Below the pieces are notes generated by a model. The model saw nothing but the letters and a program-made list of their open reading frames with translations. It ran no database searches and was not told where the DNA came from. Positions 49,225-58,091 of a stretch of 64,000 nt of DNA are shown here, piece after piece. The position numbers and the translations under genes are program-made. Numbering within the stretch: position 1 is the stretch's first letter; the number at the start of each line of letters is the position of its first letter. The DNA is taken from positions 6,222,501-6,286,500 of the forward strand of contig NZ_AP024452.1 of the NCBI RefSeq assembly GCF_016865485.1, in the 5' to 3' direction. This DNA is from Luteitalea sp. TBR-22 (GTDB taxonomy: Bacteria > Acidobacteriota > Vicinamibacteria > Vicinamibacterales > Vicinamibacteraceae).

Positions 49225-49598
49225 GCGAGGCGCAAGCCGTCTGCGACGAAGCGGGCGAACCCGGCATCGGTCGTGGCCAGCGGCGCTTCCGCGTCGATGG
49301 CCGCGGCCGCAATCAGGCAGTCCGGGAGTGAGCCGCGGCGACGTCCAGAGGCATTGAACAAGCGCGCGGCGAGTTCGGCATGACGCGCGTGGATGGGAAC
49401 GGGGGCGCTGAGCAATCGGGCGGCAAGCGCCCGCTGCTGGTCGGTGACCGGGCCGCACAGGAACTCCGCCCACGCCATGGCGCTCATGTGAATGGCCCGT
49501 CCCTCATTGAGCCATCGCGTCATCCGTGACGCGGCCTCGGTCTCCGGTCGGGCCGCGCGCAGCAGGAAGCTCGTGTCGATGTGAACGGCGGTCGTCAC
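49221..49598 (-). CDS. PIN-domain toxin (VapC-like)
   Basis: A 125-residue PIN ribonuclease with the four acidic positions: Asp8 (HIDTSF), Glu in 'WAEFLCG', Asp in 'LPDCLIAAAA' and Asp in 'TTDAGF'. VapC toxins cleave tRNA or rRNA. The GTG start overlaps the antitoxin stop (GTGA). Its own stop overlaps the convergent vWA gene by 4 nt, an unusually tight tail-to-tail fit. Confidence 0.9.
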   Translation of the reverse strand: MTTAVHIDTSFLLRAARPETEAASRMTRWLNEGRAIHMSAMAWAEFLCGPVTDQQRALAARLLSAPVPIHARHAELAARLFNASGRRRGSLPDCLIAAAAIDAEAPLATTDAGFARFVADGLRLA

Positions 49599-49867
49599 GG
49601 CTTCTCCCAGGCCATCACGTGCGCGTCGCGCTCGGCTCGGATCTCGGCCACCCAGGCGGCCTCCTTCTCCGGGGTCATCTGCATCGACGCCTGCAGTTCC
49701 TTCAGCGCCGCCAGGCGATCCGAGGCGGCCGACTGCTCGTCGGCCATGCGCACGGCACGTCGCAGCACTTCCGATTTCGACACGTTCCACCTCCTGGCCA
49801 GTTGCTCGATCCGCCCAATCGTGTCCTCGTCGAGTGAGTACGTCGTTCGAACCGATGTTATTGCCAT
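49595..49867 (-). CDS. Ribbon-helix-helix antitoxin
   Basis: A 90-residue protein with an N-terminal CopG/RHH DNA-binding motif (TTYSLDEDTIGRIEQLARRW, residues about 8-27, then 'VSKSEVLRRAVR') and a helical C-terminal toxin-binding tail. It neutralises the co-encoded PIN toxin and autoregulates. The ATG at 49867 lies within the predicted operator, 6 bp from the -10 box, suggesting a leaderless mRNA; an upstream start at 49909 would cover the promoter. Confidence 0.88.
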   Translation of the reverse strand: MAITSVRTTYSLDEDTIGRIEQLARRWNVSKSEVLRRAVRMADEQSAASDRLAALKELQASMQMTPEKEAAWVAEIRAERDAHVMAWEKP

Positions 49868-49902
49868 ACCCAGAGTATGGTCGTAACTGTTCTCGAGCGC
49901 AA
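49864..49902 (-). promoter_or_regulatory. Toxin-antitoxin promoter/operator
   Basis: On the minus strand, TTGCGC (49897-49902), 17 bp, CATACT (49874-49879). CCATAC (49864-49869) and GTATGG (49875-49880) form an inverted repeat overlapping the -10 box and the start codon. Confidence 0.55.
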
Positions 49903-49974
49903 GGGCCATCTGCCACGCCTCCGGCGCTTCGCAGTGGTAGCCCTCGTGCCAGGCGTCGAGGCCCGGAAAAGCCG

Positions 49975-50002
49975 ACAGGGCCGGCGTTTCCGCCGACCCT
50001 GT
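49975..50002 (-). terminator. Terminator after the rhodanese gene
   Basis: ACAGGG...CCCTGT outer arms with inner CGGCG-TTTC-CGCCG form a strong hairpin; on the minus strand it is followed by CGGCTTTTCC. It lies 57 bp beyond the rhodanese stop. Confidence 0.6.
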
Positions 50003-50058
50003 TGAAGAAACTGCGCTCGGCGCGGCGAGGACACCGCGCGCTTGTCGCTACCTGGTCC

Positions 50059-50961
50059 CTACCGCGGAGTCGCGGCCTTCACCACCGGCGCGTCCGACGC
50101 GCTCCACTCCTGGTACGAGCCGTCGAACAGCTTCACGTCGTAGCCGAGCATGCGGCCGACGATGACGGGGACGGTGGCCTGCACCCCAGAGGTGCAGTAG
50201 CTGACCAGCGGGGTCCCCGGCGTGAAGCCGGCGTCGCTGAACATCTTCTTCAGGTCGTCGGTGGACTTGAGCGTCTTGTCGGCCTTGAAGAACGTGCTGT
50301 ACGGCAGGTTCACCGCGCCGGGGATGTGGCCGGGCCGCTTGATGGCGCCGCCGCGGTCGTCGGCCCCGGTGTACGACTCGACCGGGCGCGCATCGAGCAC
50401 GTGCGGGGCTGGGGCGTCGAGCCCGGCACGCACCGCCGCGAGGTCGATCGTCGCGCCCTCGCGGACCTTCACCGTGAGCGATCCGGGCCTGGGCGCGGGC
50501 ACGGGCTCCGAGCTGATCCCGTTGCCGGCCGCCACCCACGCCGAGAGGCCGCCGTCGAGGATCGCCGTGCGCGCCCCGAGGCCGGCGTAATCGAGGGTGA
50601 AGGCGACGCGCGTCGCCAGCGGGAACTCGCCGTTGCCGAAGTACACGACCACCCGCGAGTCGTCGCTGATCCCGAGGGCCTCGAGCTTCGCCTCGAGGTC
50701 GGCAGGGGCAGGCAGCTCGTTCTGCCGCGGCGGGTTCGCCGTGGTGATCATCGAGAGGTCGACGAAGTGCGCGCCCGGGATGTGCTCCCTGGCGTAGGCG
50801 TCCTTGTCGCCGACGTGGAGCAGCACCAGCTTCGGGTTGCGCAGGTCCGCGGCGAGGGCCGACGCGGAGACGAACGTGGGCGTGCCGGCCGGCGCCTGGG
50901 CGAAGGCCGCGGCGGCGGAGAGCAGCGAGATCGCGAGGGCGGGGATGATGCGACGAGCCAT
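50059..50961 (-). CDS. Exported two-domain rhodanese sulfurtransferase (copy 1)
   Basis: A 300-residue protein with a signal peptide (hydrophobic 5-20) and two rhodanese domains (about 30-155, inactive, and 165-295, active). The catalytic Cys256 is in the loop YCTSGVQA, similar to thiosulfate sulfurtransferases. It is periplasmic. It is a paralogue of the 58088 gene, sharing 'ALGISD.SR', 'RVAFTLDYAGLG' and 'GRMLGYDVKLFDGSY.EW'. It is downstream of sbcC, separated by a pair of B-type repeats, so it may have its own promoter. Confidence 0.9.
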   Translation of the reverse strand: MARRIIPALAISLLSAAAAFAQAPAGTPTFVSASALAADLRNPKLVLLHVGDKDAYAREHIPGAHFVDLSMITTANPPRQNELPAPADLEAKLEALGISDDSRVVVYFGNGEFPLATRVAFTLDYAGLGARTAILDGGLSAWVAAGNGISSEPVPAPRPGSLTVKVREGATIDLAAVRAGLDAPAPHVLDARPVESYTGADDRGGAIKRPGHIPGAVNLPYSTFFKADKTLKSTDDLKKMFSDAGFTPGTPLVSYCTSGVQATVPVIVGRMLGYDVKLFDGSYQEWSASDAPVVKAATPR

Positions 50962-50983
50962 GCCGGAAGCGTAGCAAATCCAC

Positions 50984-51063
50984 CAGGTAGGGCGGCATGT
51001 CCCCATGCCGCCGTTGGTCGGATCACCGACGAACGGCGCGATGGGGACATCGCGCCCTACCTG
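50984..51063. repeat. Two facing B-type elements
   Basis: CAGGTAGGGC-stem-GCCGTTG (50984-51016, stem GGCATG/CATGCC) faces an inverted copy at 51031-51063 with a different stem (GCGATG/CATCGC). The right copy supplies the TAG stop codon of sbcC. Ends are conserved while stems differ but stay self-complementary. Confidence 0.8.
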
Positions 51064-54000
51064 ATTGACCAGCGGGAGCCGTCGGGGCGCTTCTCGATCA
51101 CCACGCAGGTCGGCATGCGATCGGTGAGTTCGCGCACGTGCGTGATGATGCCGACCATGCGGCCGCTGACCTGCAGCGACTCGATGGCCGAGGCCACCAC
51201 GTCCTGGGCAGCCGCGTCGAGCGTGCCGAACCCCTCGTCGATGAACAGGCTGTCGAGCCGCACCGCGCCGGCGGCGCGCTGCACCTGCTCGCTGAGCTCC
51301 AGGGCGAGGGCGAGCGAGGCCAGGAAGGTCTCGCCGCCGCTCAACGTGTCGGCGGCCCGCCGCTCCTGCGCGTTGTCGTGATCGACCACCACGAACTCGT
51401 CGTCGATCCACTGCAACGTGTAGCGGCCCGAGAGCTCCATCAGCCGCGTCGAGGCGCCCAGGACGAGGCGCTCGAAGTACTCGCGCAGCAGCCAGGCCTG
51501 GAAGGCGTCGGCCTTGAGGTCGCTGGAGAGCCGCGTGTAGGTGTCCACGCCCTGGCGCGCTGCGGCGACCTGCGACTGCGCGGCGACGGCCTCGAGCGCG
51601 CGGGCCCGCAGGCCCTGCAGCCGCACCTCCAGCATCGCCACGTGCCTGACGTGCCCCTGCACCGCCTCGTCGGCCTCGCGCTCGGCCTCCAGGCAACGCG
51701 CCACATCGTCGTCGCGCACGGGCTCGGAGCCCAGCCGCGCTTCGATCTCGGCCAGCTGCGCGTCGACGGCCGCGACGCGCCGCGCGTGCGCGGCGGCCTG
51801 GTCCTCGAGCTCGCCCAGGTCGGCAGGCGTCAACAGGGCCGACGCGGCCTCGGCAATCGACGCGAAGCCCGAGGCAGCCAGGGTGCCGGTGATCCGCGCC
51901 GTCACCGCCTGGAGGGCCAGGGCGGCCTGTTCCAGGGCCCGCGCCGCGGCCGCGTCGGCCTCGGTCGCGCCGGCCAGTGTCGTCTCCTCGCGCGACGCCG
52001 CGACGCGCGCCGCGTCGTGCGCGCCCTCGACGTCGAGGATGCGGGCGCGCAGGTCGGCCAGCTCCGCGCGCGGGTCGGCGGCGTCGGTAGCCTGCCGGAT
52101 CTCGGCCCGCTGCTCGTCGAGCCTCGCCTGCTTCTGTCCCAGCTGCGTCGAGAGCGCAGCGAGCGCCTGCTGGGTCGAGGCGATGGCCTGCGCCGTCAGC
52201 GCGACGCGATGCTCGGCGGCTAGTCGCGACGTCTCGAGGATCTGTCGCTGCCGCTCGCGGCCCTCGCGCTCGGCACGCAGCGCCTGCAGGTCGTCGAGGC
52301 GCTCCAGCAGCCAGTGCTCCGGCATCGCTGCCCTGGACGCCGGCAGGTACGGCGCGAGGCGACTGGCCAACGTCGCGATGGTGCTGGCGACGCGCTCCCG
52401 CAGCGCGCGCTGCTGTTGCTCGGCAGCCGCAAGACGGGCCCGCGCGCCTTCGACGGCCGCGGCCGCCTTCACCTGGCGCTCGCGCTGCTTCTCCACGCGC
52501 TGACCGAGGGTGACGCAGGCATCGGCCGCCTCGTTCTGGGCGTCGAGCAGCGCCGTGAACTCGGGGGCGTGCTCCACCGGCGGCACCTCGGCGACCAGCT
52601 GCGTGCACACGGGACACGCGTCGCCGGCGTGCAGGTGCGAGCGCAGCGTCATCGCGCGATGGGCGTCCTGCGCGGCCGTGAGCTGGCGCGCCACCTCGGC
52701 CCGCCGCGCCTCGGCCCGCGTGAGCGCGGCGCGTGCCTCCTCGAGCGCCGTCGCCTCGGCGGCCGCGATGCGCTCGTCCTCTGCCAGGTCGGCGCGGGCA
52801 CGCGACGCCTGGGCCTCCGCATCGGGGCCCTGCTGGCGCGCCGACCGCAGTTCGCGCGCGACGTCGCGCCACTGCTCGCATGCGGCCAGCTCCGCGGGAT
52901 CGAACGTGACCGCTGACAGTTGTCGATCGAGCCGCGCCACGTCAGCGGTCACCTGCTCGAGAGCCGTCGACCGTTCGACCTGCTCGCGGAGCCGGTCCTC
53001 GAGCTCGGCCGCGCGGGCCACGCGTTCCCGGGTGAGCGTCTCGCACTCTGCGGCCAGCGCCTCTGCGTGCTGCAACCGGCCCTCGAGGGCCTGCAGCTTC
53101 TCGGCCTTCTCGCGCGCCGGCGCCAGGGCCGCCACGGCCCGCTCCGCCTCGGCCAGCCGCGCACGGGCCCGCGTCGCCGCCTGTTGCGCCGCGGCCAGTC
53201 GTCCGGCGGCCTTCTCCCGTGCCTCGGTCCGCTCGCGATGCACCGCCTCGTCGCGCGCGTGCTGGGCCAGTTCGGCCTCGATCGCCTGCGCCCGCCGCGA
53301 TCGCGCGATGCGCTCGAGCCGCGCCACTTGCTGCGGCTCCGACTCCCGCAGCGCATCGCGCTCGGCACGACGGACCGCCAGATCCCCGGCGAGCGCCGCG
53401 CGCGCCTCGGCCAGCACGCGAGCCGCCTGCGCGAGGGCCCTGGCCTCGACCAGCTGCGGCTGCCGCGCCTGCGCGGCCGCCAACTCGAGCTCCGAAGCGG
53501 CAATCGCCTCCGGCGTCGCGTCGGCGCAGGCGTCCAGCTGCCGCTGGGCGGCGTCGAGCTCCGCCTGGGCCTGCGCGCAACGCTCACGCGCCAGTTGCCG
53601 CATCCGGCCGTACACCCCCAGACGCAGCAAGTCCTGCAGGATCTGCCGGCGCTGTGCCGGCGCGCCCTTGAGGAAACGCGCGAACTCGCCTTGCGGGAGG
53701 ATGACCGCGTGCGTGAACGCGTCGTAGTCGAGGCCGACGATCCGCTGCACCGCGTCCTTGACCGCCGTGGAGTTGGCCGCCACGGGCGTCGCGCGTCCGT
53801 CGACGATCTCGTCGAGCTGGCACGTGCCCGCCGTGTTGGTTCGGCGCACCGTCCGCGACACGACGAACGTGCGCGCGCCGACGGCGAACCGCAGCGTCAC
53901 CGTCATGCGGTCGCGGCCGTGCGAGATGAGCTCCTTCATCTGCGCCCGGCCGACGCGCGGCACCTCGCCGTAGAGCGCGAACGTGATCGCGTCGAGCACG

Positions 54001-54122
54001 GAGCTCTTGCCCGCGCCGGTCGGGCCGGTGATCGCGAACAGCGACAATCCGGAGAGGTCGAGTTTCTCCTGCGGGTCGCGGAAGCAGGTGAACCCGTTGA
54101 CCTCGAGGCTGAGCGGCTTCAT
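51057..54122 (-). CDS. sbcC: Exonuclease subunit SbcC (Rad50-like)
   Basis: A 1021-residue SMC-like ATPase. Walker A GPTGAGKS (33-40), long Ala/Glu/Arg coiled-coil arms (about 180-480 and 530-820) around the zinc hook C503PVC506, the signature 'TLSGGETFLASLALALEL', and Walker B 'DSLFIDEGFGTLD'. With SbcD it opens and trims hairpin or blocked DNA ends. Its start overlaps the sbcD stop (ATGA). Length is typical. It is the last gene of the herA-nurA-sbcD-sbcC set. Confidence 0.96.
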   Translation of the reverse strand: MKPLSLEVNGFTCFRDPQEKLDLSGLSLFAITGPTGAGKSSVLDAITFALYGEVPRVGRAQMKELISHGRDRMTVTLRFAVGARTFVVSRTVRRTNTAGTCQLDEIVDGRATPVAANSTAVKDAVQRIVGLDYDAFTHAVILPQGEFARFLKGAPAQRRQILQDLLRLGVYGRMRQLARERCAQAQAELDAAQRQLDACADATPEAIAASELELAAAQARQPQLVEARALAQAARVLAEARAALAGDLAVRRAERDALRESEPQQVARLERIARSRRAQAIEAELAQHARDEAVHRERTEAREKAAGRLAAAQQAATRARARLAEAERAVAALAPAREKAEKLQALEGRLQHAEALAAECETLTRERVARAAELEDRLREQVERSTALEQVTADVARLDRQLSAVTFDPAELAACEQWRDVARELRSARQQGPDAEAQASRARADLAEDERIAAAEATALEEARAALTRAEARRAEVARQLTAAQDAHRAMTLRSHLHAGDACPVCTQLVAEVPPVEHAPEFTALLDAQNEAADACVTLGQRVEKQRERQVKAAAAVEGARARLAAAEQQQRALRERVASTIATLASRLAPYLPASRAAMPEHWLLERLDDLQALRAEREGRERQRQILETSRLAAEHRVALTAQAIASTQQALAALSTQLGQKQARLDEQRAEIRQATDAADPRAELADLRARILDVEGAHDAARVAASREETTLAGATEADAAAARALEQAALALQAVTARITGTLAASGFASIAEAASALLTPADLGELEDQAAAHARRVAAVDAQLAEIEARLGSEPVRDDDVARCLEAEREADEAVQGHVRHVAMLEVRLQGLRARALEAVAAQSQVAAARQGVDTYTRLSSDLKADAFQAWLLREYFERLVLGASTRLMELSGRYTLQWIDDEFVVVDHDNAQERRAADTLSGGETFLASLALALELSEQVQRAAGAVRLDSLFIDEGFGTLDAAAQDVVASAIESLQVSGRMVGIITHVRELTDRMPTCVVIEKRPDGSRWSIR

Positions 54123-55294
54123 GCCGGCTCCTCCTCGCGCAGCGCCGCGGCGTACAGCGCGTCGAAGGCCGCGAGCGTCGCCTCCGTGGAAGTGCCGCCC
54201 GACTGCTGGACGTAGGCCTGATACAGCTCGCGCGGCGACACCGTGCCCGGTCTGGGCGCCACCGGTGCGTCCTGGCCCGGCTCGGCCCGCCGCAGCTCGA
54301 CGCTCACCACGCCAGGGAATGCGTCGCGGACACGCCTGTTGATGTCGGGATCGACGGGGCCGAGCGCCGCATCCACGACGACGCGCAGGTGCGGCTGCCC
54401 CGTGAGATCGACGTCGGCGACGACCGGCACCGTGCCCGGGATGACGATCGTCCGCAGCGGGCGGGCGCCCACGTACGGTCGCGCCTCGACCCGCGCCGGC
54501 TGGCCGGGACGGGCGTCGATGACGTTGTAGGCCTTGGCCTCGCCCTCCTCCCCGAAATCGAGCTGCATCGGCGCGCCGGCGTACCAGGTGGGCGCCGGGG
54601 CGGCCTCGATGCACTGGTGCCGGTGGATGTGCCCGAGCGCCACGTAGTGCGCCGTCGACGGCAACACCTGCGGCTGCGCCGCCCAGTCGTCGCCGACGTG
54701 CATCCGGCGCTCGCTCTTGCCGACCACCGCGCCATCCAGGTGCGTGTGGGCCAGCAGCAGGTTGACCGTGGTGCCGCCGAATCCCGCGCACATGTGCGAG
54801 ACGTACTGCTGCATGCGAGCGGCATACGTGGACATCGCCGCGTCGGGCGCCGCGCCCAGTTCCTCGGCCGACAGCACCTGCGCCGCCGACACGAACGGGA
54901 TCATCGCCACCAGCGCGGCCTCGCCCGAGGCCGTCTCGATGGCCACCCGGCCGCCCTGGTCACGGTGACGCACGACGCCGCGCGCAGTCACCCGCGCGAG
55001 CTCGGCCAGCTGCGCCCACGCTTCCACGCGCGCCGGGCTGTCGTGGTTGCCGGCAATCAGCACCGACGGCACGTCGAGCCGGCCGATGCGCCGGAAGAAG
55101 CCGAACACGATGCGCTCGGCCTCGGCCGGCGGCGACGGCGTGTCGAACACGTCGCCGGTCATCAGCACGAGGTCGATGCGCTCGCGCTCGACGACGTCGG
55201 CCAGGTCGTCGAGCACCGCGGCGAGCTCGTCGAGGCGCGACTGTCCCTTCCACGCCTTGCCGGCGTGCCAGTCGGACGTGTGGAGGATTCTCAC
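54119..55294 (-). CDS. sbcD: Exonuclease subunit SbcD (Mre11-like)
   Basis: A 391-residue calcineurin-like phosphoesterase nuclease. Metal-site motifs: 'LHTSDWHAGK' (Asp8, His10), 'MTGDVFDTPSP', 'AGNHDSPAR' and the late 'ALGHIHRHQ'. It is the nuclease subunit partnering SbcC. It begins at GTG 55294 overlapping the HerA stop (GTGA). The C-terminal 120 residues form the SbcC-binding capping region. Confidence 0.95.
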   Translation of the reverse strand: MRILHTSDWHAGKAWKGQSRLDELAAVLDDLADVVERERIDLVLMTGDVFDTPSPPAEAERIVFGFFRRIGRLDVPSVLIAGNHDSPARVEAWAQLAELARVTARGVVRHRDQGGRVAIETASGEAALVAMIPFVSAAQVLSAEELGAAPDAAMSTYAARMQQYVSHMCAGFGGTTVNLLLAHTHLDGAVVGKSERRMHVGDDWAAQPQVLPSTAHYVALGHIHRHQCIEAAPAPTWYAGAPMQLDFGEEGEAKAYNVIDARPGQPARVEARPYVGARPLRTIVIPGTVPVVADVDLTGQPHLRVVVDAALGPVDPDINRRVRDAFPGVVSVELRRAEPGQDAPVAPRPGTVSPRELYQAYVQQSGGTSTEATLAAFDALYAAALREEEPA

Positions 55295-56961
55295 GGCGTG
55301 ATCCGGGCAAACAGCGCGTTGTCGTCCTCGACCCTCGCCGCGGGCACCTCGCTGGCACGCGTCGCCCAGGCGGGGAACGGGAACCGCACGAGCACGGGCA
55401 TCGGCACTTCCGGCTGCGCGACGATCATCGTGCCAGGCTGCAGCATCGACGCACGTTGCCGTCCGACGGTCGAGAGGAATCCGTACTCGGCGCGCTGCGC
55501 CTCGGCCGCGTCGAGGCGCCCCACGACGCGCAGCGAGGCGTTGGAGACGATGCGCCGCTCCACCTCGCTCGCCGTCTGCTGCGCGCCGAGCAGCGACACG
55601 CCGAGCGATCGCCCCCGCTCCGCGATGTCGAGCAGCACGTCGCGGATCGGGCTCCAGCCCTCGCGCGGCGCGTACTTGTTCAGCTCGTCGAGCACCACGA
55701 ACACCAGCGGCCGGGCGGTGCCCTGCTGCTCCTTCTCCTCGAGCATCCGCTTGAGCAGCACGCCGACGACGAACATCTGCGCAATCGAGTGCAGCTGGTG
55801 GATGTCGACGACGGTGACGCGGTGGTTGCGGAGCTGCACCTCGCGGTTGCGCGCGTCGGAGTCGCCGCGCACCAGGTGGCCCATGTGCTGGGCGGCGCGG
55901 TGCAGGCGCCGGCGGAAGGCGTCGAGCGTGCCCTGGGCGACCGGCGTGCTGCCCATCATCGCGTCGAGCGCGGTCGTGTCGAGCAGATCGACGAGGTCGT
56001 CGAACGACAGGACGGGCGCGCCGTTCACCCTGATGCTCGCGCTGGTGGGATCGCCCTCGCGGGCCGCCTGCTCGAGCGCCTTCTCCACCCGCATCACCAC
56101 GATCGGGAACTGCGCCTTCGCGTCGTCGCCGTCCGCGAACACGAACGGCAGCAGCCGCTGCTTCGCGAACTCGCGCATCGTCCACACGTACGGGGACACG
56201 CCCTCCTGGCGGCTGCCGGTGCTCGGCACGAGGGCGCCAATCGCCCGGTTCGCGGGGGCGTACAGGCCGACGCTCGTGAACGGCCCGACCGGCAGGCCGA
56301 GCCGCGCGTAGACCTGCCTGGCCTCGTCGGTCAGCCGGGCGTTGGGCGTGTCGAGCCAGAGCAGGTCCTCGCCCTTGACGTTGAAGATCAGCGCCCGCGT
56401 GTTGATGGCCTCGGCGCCGAGCACACCGGAGTGGAACAGCGAGTACAGCAGGAACGTCGCGTAGGACGTCTTGGTGGCGACGCCAGACACCCCGCTGATC
56501 GAGGCATGCGCGCCGCGCGTGCCGTCGAGGAACTCGAGGTTGGCGTACACCGGCTCGCCGCTGCGCGACACGCCGATGGGCAGCGGCTGCTCCATGCGAT
56601 CGGCGAACAGCGCCTGCCGGAACTCCTCGCCGACGACGACCCGCGCCGGCGTGCCCGGATGCGGCGGCACGTAGACCTCGGGGTCGATGCGCGTCACCTG
56701 GACGTGCGCGGCGTACGAGACGTCGGCCGGCAGGATGCCCTTCGCGACGCGGAAGGCATCGCTGTCGAACTGGCCGCCCTCGTAGCGCTTGCGGACGATG
56801 TCCACGAGGCCGAAGAAGCGGACGACCGTGCCGTCTGGCTGCCGGGCCTCGACGAGGATCGGGTCGTCGAGCTGCACCGACGCGCCCTCCGCGACCCCGA
56901 TCCAGAAGTCGAGGGGCGTCGCGTCGAGCGAACCGAGCACGAGGGCGGTCGGGGTGGTCAT
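55291..56961 (-). CDS. herA: HerA-like DNA translocase ATPase
   Basis: A 556-residue protein with an N-terminal HAS-barrel-like beta domain (about 1-110) and a FtsK/HerA ATPase. Walker A reads GVSGVATKT (157-165), a variant with the Gly-Lys spacing of the family but Ala-Thr before Lys. Walker B 'FVVLDELNKYAP' lies near 455. 'ERGRSLGVSLLGAQQTAS' is the sensor segment. HerA hexamers pump DNA and stimulate the NurA nuclease during end resection. It overlaps nurA and sbcD by 4 nt each. Confidence 0.85.
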   Translation of the reverse strand: MTTPTALVLGSLDATPLDFWIGVAEGASVQLDDPILVEARQPDGTVVRFFGLVDIVRKRYEGGQFDSDAFRVAKGILPADVSYAAHVQVTRIDPEVYVPPHPGTPARVVVGEEFRQALFADRMEQPLPIGVSRSGEPVYANLEFLDGTRGAHASISGVSGVATKTSYATFLLYSLFHSGVLGAEAINTRALIFNVKGEDLLWLDTPNARLTDEARQVYARLGLPVGPFTSVGLYAPANRAIGALVPSTGSRQEGVSPYVWTMREFAKQRLLPFVFADGDDAKAQFPIVVMRVEKALEQAAREGDPTSASIRVNGAPVLSFDDLVDLLDTTALDAMMGSTPVAQGTLDAFRRRLHRAAQHMGHLVRGDSDARNREVQLRNHRVTVVDIHQLHSIAQMFVVGVLLKRMLEEKEQQGTARPLVFVVLDELNKYAPREGWSPIRDVLLDIAERGRSLGVSLLGAQQTASEVERRIVSNASLRVVGRLDAAEAQRAEYGFLSTVGRQRASMLQPGTMIVAQPEVPMPVLVRFPFPAWATRASEVPAARVEDDNALFARITP

Positions 56962-58091
56962 CCGGCGATCAGGTCCACGATCTTGCGGCGAATCAGCCGC
57001 GCATCGCCCATCTGGTGGCGCAAGTGATCTTCGAGCGCGCCGAAGGGCATCAGGTTCTGCGGCGCGCGGGGATCGCGCGCCGACGACGGGGCGAAGGCCG
57101 GCAGGCGCGTCGCGGCCTCGTCGGCAAGCCGACGCGCGACCTCGAGGCCGGATCGCGCGCTGACCTCCAGACGCACCAGTCCGGACATGTCTGACTCTGC
57201 CGGCCCCGGCGCCGCCAGGCGCAGGAACCACGAGTACCGCGCTCGTGCCTCCTGGCCGATCAGGAACACCGGCGTGCGTTGGCCGGCACCAAGCCGCGCG
57301 AGCACCGGCCGGTGCGATTCGGGCACGTACAGCTTGTAGACGCGCTTGATCAGCCCGACGATGTCGGGCATGCGTCGACGGTCGGCGCCACCCAGGGCGC
57401 CGCCGCGACGGTCCCCGCGCAACGACCGCCGCTCACCGGCGCCCGCCGGTGGACCCTGCTGCGCGCGACGTCGGTCGATGCCGGCGGCCGGCCCGAGATC
57501 CTGCAGCGGGCCATCGCAGACGATGAGCGGCGGACGATCGATCTCGCGCGTCGGCAGGCCGAGCGGCCCGGTGCGCGGGCCGCCCGCCGGGATGAAGGGC
57601 GATTGCGTCATCGCCGCTTCGGCGCGGCGCATCGCCGCATGCAGGGCCTCGAGCGGTCCGTCGGGTTCGGGGTCTGGCGTGCTGAGCGGCTGGTACTCGA
57701 GCTCCGGGCCGATGCGGACGGGCCAGTCCGGCAGTTCGCCGCTGCCGTAAATCAGGTGCCGGCCGAACCGCGCGTCGGCGAACTGGGCTTCCCGCCCCGG
57801 CGTCGCGACCACGCAGCCGACCCCGTAGCTGCCGAAGGCCCCGTAACAGGAGACGCCGCGCGATTGCACGATCAGCCGCGCCTCGAGACGGCGGACGCCG
57901 TCGATGAAGGCGATGGTCCGCTCGTCAGGCTCGCGTAGCGGGTCGACAGGCGCCCATACGCCGGCCGGGTACTCCACCCCCAGGTCCACCCCATCGTCGG
58001 CACCCGCAGTGACCGAGAAGTCGGCCTGCATCTCCGCGCCGTAGTCGACGTCCCAGCCGTCGAGGCGCACGGTGAACCCGCCGAACGTCAC
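56958..58091 (-). CDS. nurA: NurA-domain nuclease
   Basis: A 377-residue protein with the RNase-H-like NurA acidic residues Asp64 (AFIDGVRR) and Asp193 (IVCDGPL), the two markers of the family. It is the 5'-3' nuclease partner of HerA. An Arg/Gly-rich stretch near 205-240 is unusual and may be a loop. Its GTG start overlaps the rhodanese stop (GTGA), and its own stop overlaps the herA ATG. Confidence 0.8.
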   Translation of the reverse strand: MTFGGFTVRLDGWDVDYGAEMQADFSVTAGADDGVDLGVEYPAGVWAPVDPLREPDERTIAFIDGVRRLEARLIVQSRGVSCYGAFGSYGVGCVVATPGREAQFADARFGRHLIYGSGELPDWPVRIGPELEYQPLSTPDPEPDGPLEALHAAMRRAEAAMTQSPFIPAGGPRTGPLGLPTREIDRPPLIVCDGPLQDLGPAAGIDRRRAQQGPPAGAGERRSLRGDRRGGALGGADRRRMPDIVGLIKRVYKLYVPESHRPVLARLGAGQRTPVFLIGQEARARYSWFLRLAAPGPAESDMSGLVRLEVSARSGLEVARRLADEAATRLPAFAPSSARDPRAPQNLMPFGALEDHLRHQMGDARLIRRKIVDLIAG

